From: Haloplasmataceae bacterium
Lineage (GTDB): Bacteria; Bacillota_I; Bacilli_A; Haloplasmatales; Haloplasmataceae
Length of the DNA: 64,000 nt
Direction of reading: 5' to 3'
Assembly (NCBI GenBank): GCA_029240795.1
Contig: JARDZP010000001.1
Location: 1-64,000, forward strand
Part shown: positions 63,553 to 64,000 of the stretch, piece after piece
Layout: the number at the start of each line of letters is the position of its first letter
Position numbering within the stretch: position 1 is the stretch's first letter
Notes under the pieces: generated by a model
Told to the model about the DNA's origin: nothing
Seen by the model: the letters and a program-made list of their open reading frames with translations, nothing else
The model's database searches: none
Made by a program: the position numbers and the translations under genes

Positions 63553-64000
63553 CTAATTCAACCTTTCATTCATTTCTTTTAATAATTTATAATTTGGATA
63601 ATCTAAAATATCAATAAATTTTTCTGAATTAAATAAATAATTTACAATTTCTTTCTCTACATAACCTTCATTGATTAAATATTCAAAATAGGATATTTCA
63701 TTGGTATTATTAAATAAAGTAAAAATCATTTTGTTTACATCTTTATTTGTTTTAGTAAATACATCCATGTGATTTTCAACAGTTAATAATATATAATCAA
63801 TATCTTCTTCATTAATCTGATTTATAATGGGTTCATCGTTAACTATTTCTAAATCAATTAAAAATAATGAAACATAAATTTGCGCTGCTTCAAAATATAA
63901 TGCATCATCTTTTGTAAAATAATTAAGAAATTCCAGTGAATCCATTAATACTAAATAATACATAGGGTCATCCGCCATTTTTGCTTCAATCGAAGATTTT
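63553..64000 (-). CDS. Partial unknown acidic protein, runs off the window
   Basis: The visible frame is open to the right edge. An internal ATG at 63978 (ADDPMYYLVLMDSLEFLNYF) has no ribosome site, and codons upstream to 64000 (SSIEAK) stay open, so the true start is probably outside. The visible part (about 148 residues) is helical and acidic (EAAQIYVSLFLIDLEIVNDE). Unrecognised; partner of the following membrane protein. Confidence 0.6.
   Translation of the reverse strand, partial: KSSIEAKMADDPMYYLVLMDSLEFLNYFTKDDALYFEAAQIYVSLFLIDLEIVNDEPIINQINEEDIDYILLTVENHMDVFTKTNKDVNKMIFTLFNNTNEISYFEYLINEGYVEKEIVNYLFNSEKFIDILDYPNYKLLKEMNERLN

Noticed and set aside
1-64000. CRISPR arrays, tRNA genes, prophage
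   Set aside because: No regularly spaced direct repeats, tRNA cloverleaf-like sequence or phage structural or integrase gene was seen.

Overview
The window is AT-rich bacterial DNA using the standard code (TGA is a stop, Trp is TGG). It reads as a low-GC, endospore-forming Bacillota. The evidence is a ylm/sepF/divIVA cell-division block next to spoIIGA-sigE-sigG, plus spoVS, RNase Y, YmdB, RecU, a T-box-controlled serS and a type-B RNase P RNA. A lineage near Haloplasma, Turicibacter or other spore-capable relatives of the Mollicutes would fit, but this is inference from gene content only.

Layout. 0.1-6.6 kb (minus strand): sporulation sigma factors sigG, sigE and spoIIGA, then the ylmC, ylmE/yggS, sepF, yggT, ylmH and divIVA-like genes. 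6.7-11.3 kb: small stand-alone genes (Hsp20, DUF4064-like, an XRE regulator carrying tandem repeats, iron alcohol dehydrogenase, MazG-like, nucleotidyltransferase). 11.3-11.7 kb: decayed gene fragments. 11.7-13.3 kb: serS with its T-box and a consensus promoter. 13.4-16.8 kb: a tetR-TVP38-cls operon with a palindromic operator on its promoter. 16.9-22.6 kb: spoVS, ymdB, rny, a membrane protein, recA (with a LexA/SOS box) and pgsA. 22.6-24.3 kb: a small island framed by about 45-bp inverted repeats and holding unknown or broken genes.

24.4-54.1 kb is the most distinctive part: about 20 genes, all on the minus strand, mostly touching or overlapping. It starts from an RpiR-type regulator and nanE. 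It encodes three extracellular solute-binding proteins, two permease pairs, a phosphodiester glycosidase, two GHL10-type glycosidase-like proteins, a GH20-type hexosaminidase, DUF4127, DUF5696, Yip1, NHL/TPR and DUF624 proteins, an SGNH hydrolase and a large repeat lipoprotein. A third GHL10 paralogue (54.8-56.8 kb) has its own promoter and a visibly eroded membrane anchor. Together the genes look like a dedicated system for binding, trimming, importing and catabolising an N-acetylamino-sugar glycan. The glycan itself cannot be identified from sequence, and no ABC ATPase is encoded here.

56.9-64 kb: a MITE-like element at the end of the 3-methyladenine glycosylase gene, then rnpB, recU, a class A penicillin-binding protein, and three unrecognised genes (two of them membrane proteins), the last of which runs off the window. 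No tRNA, CRISPR array or complete transposase gene was seen.
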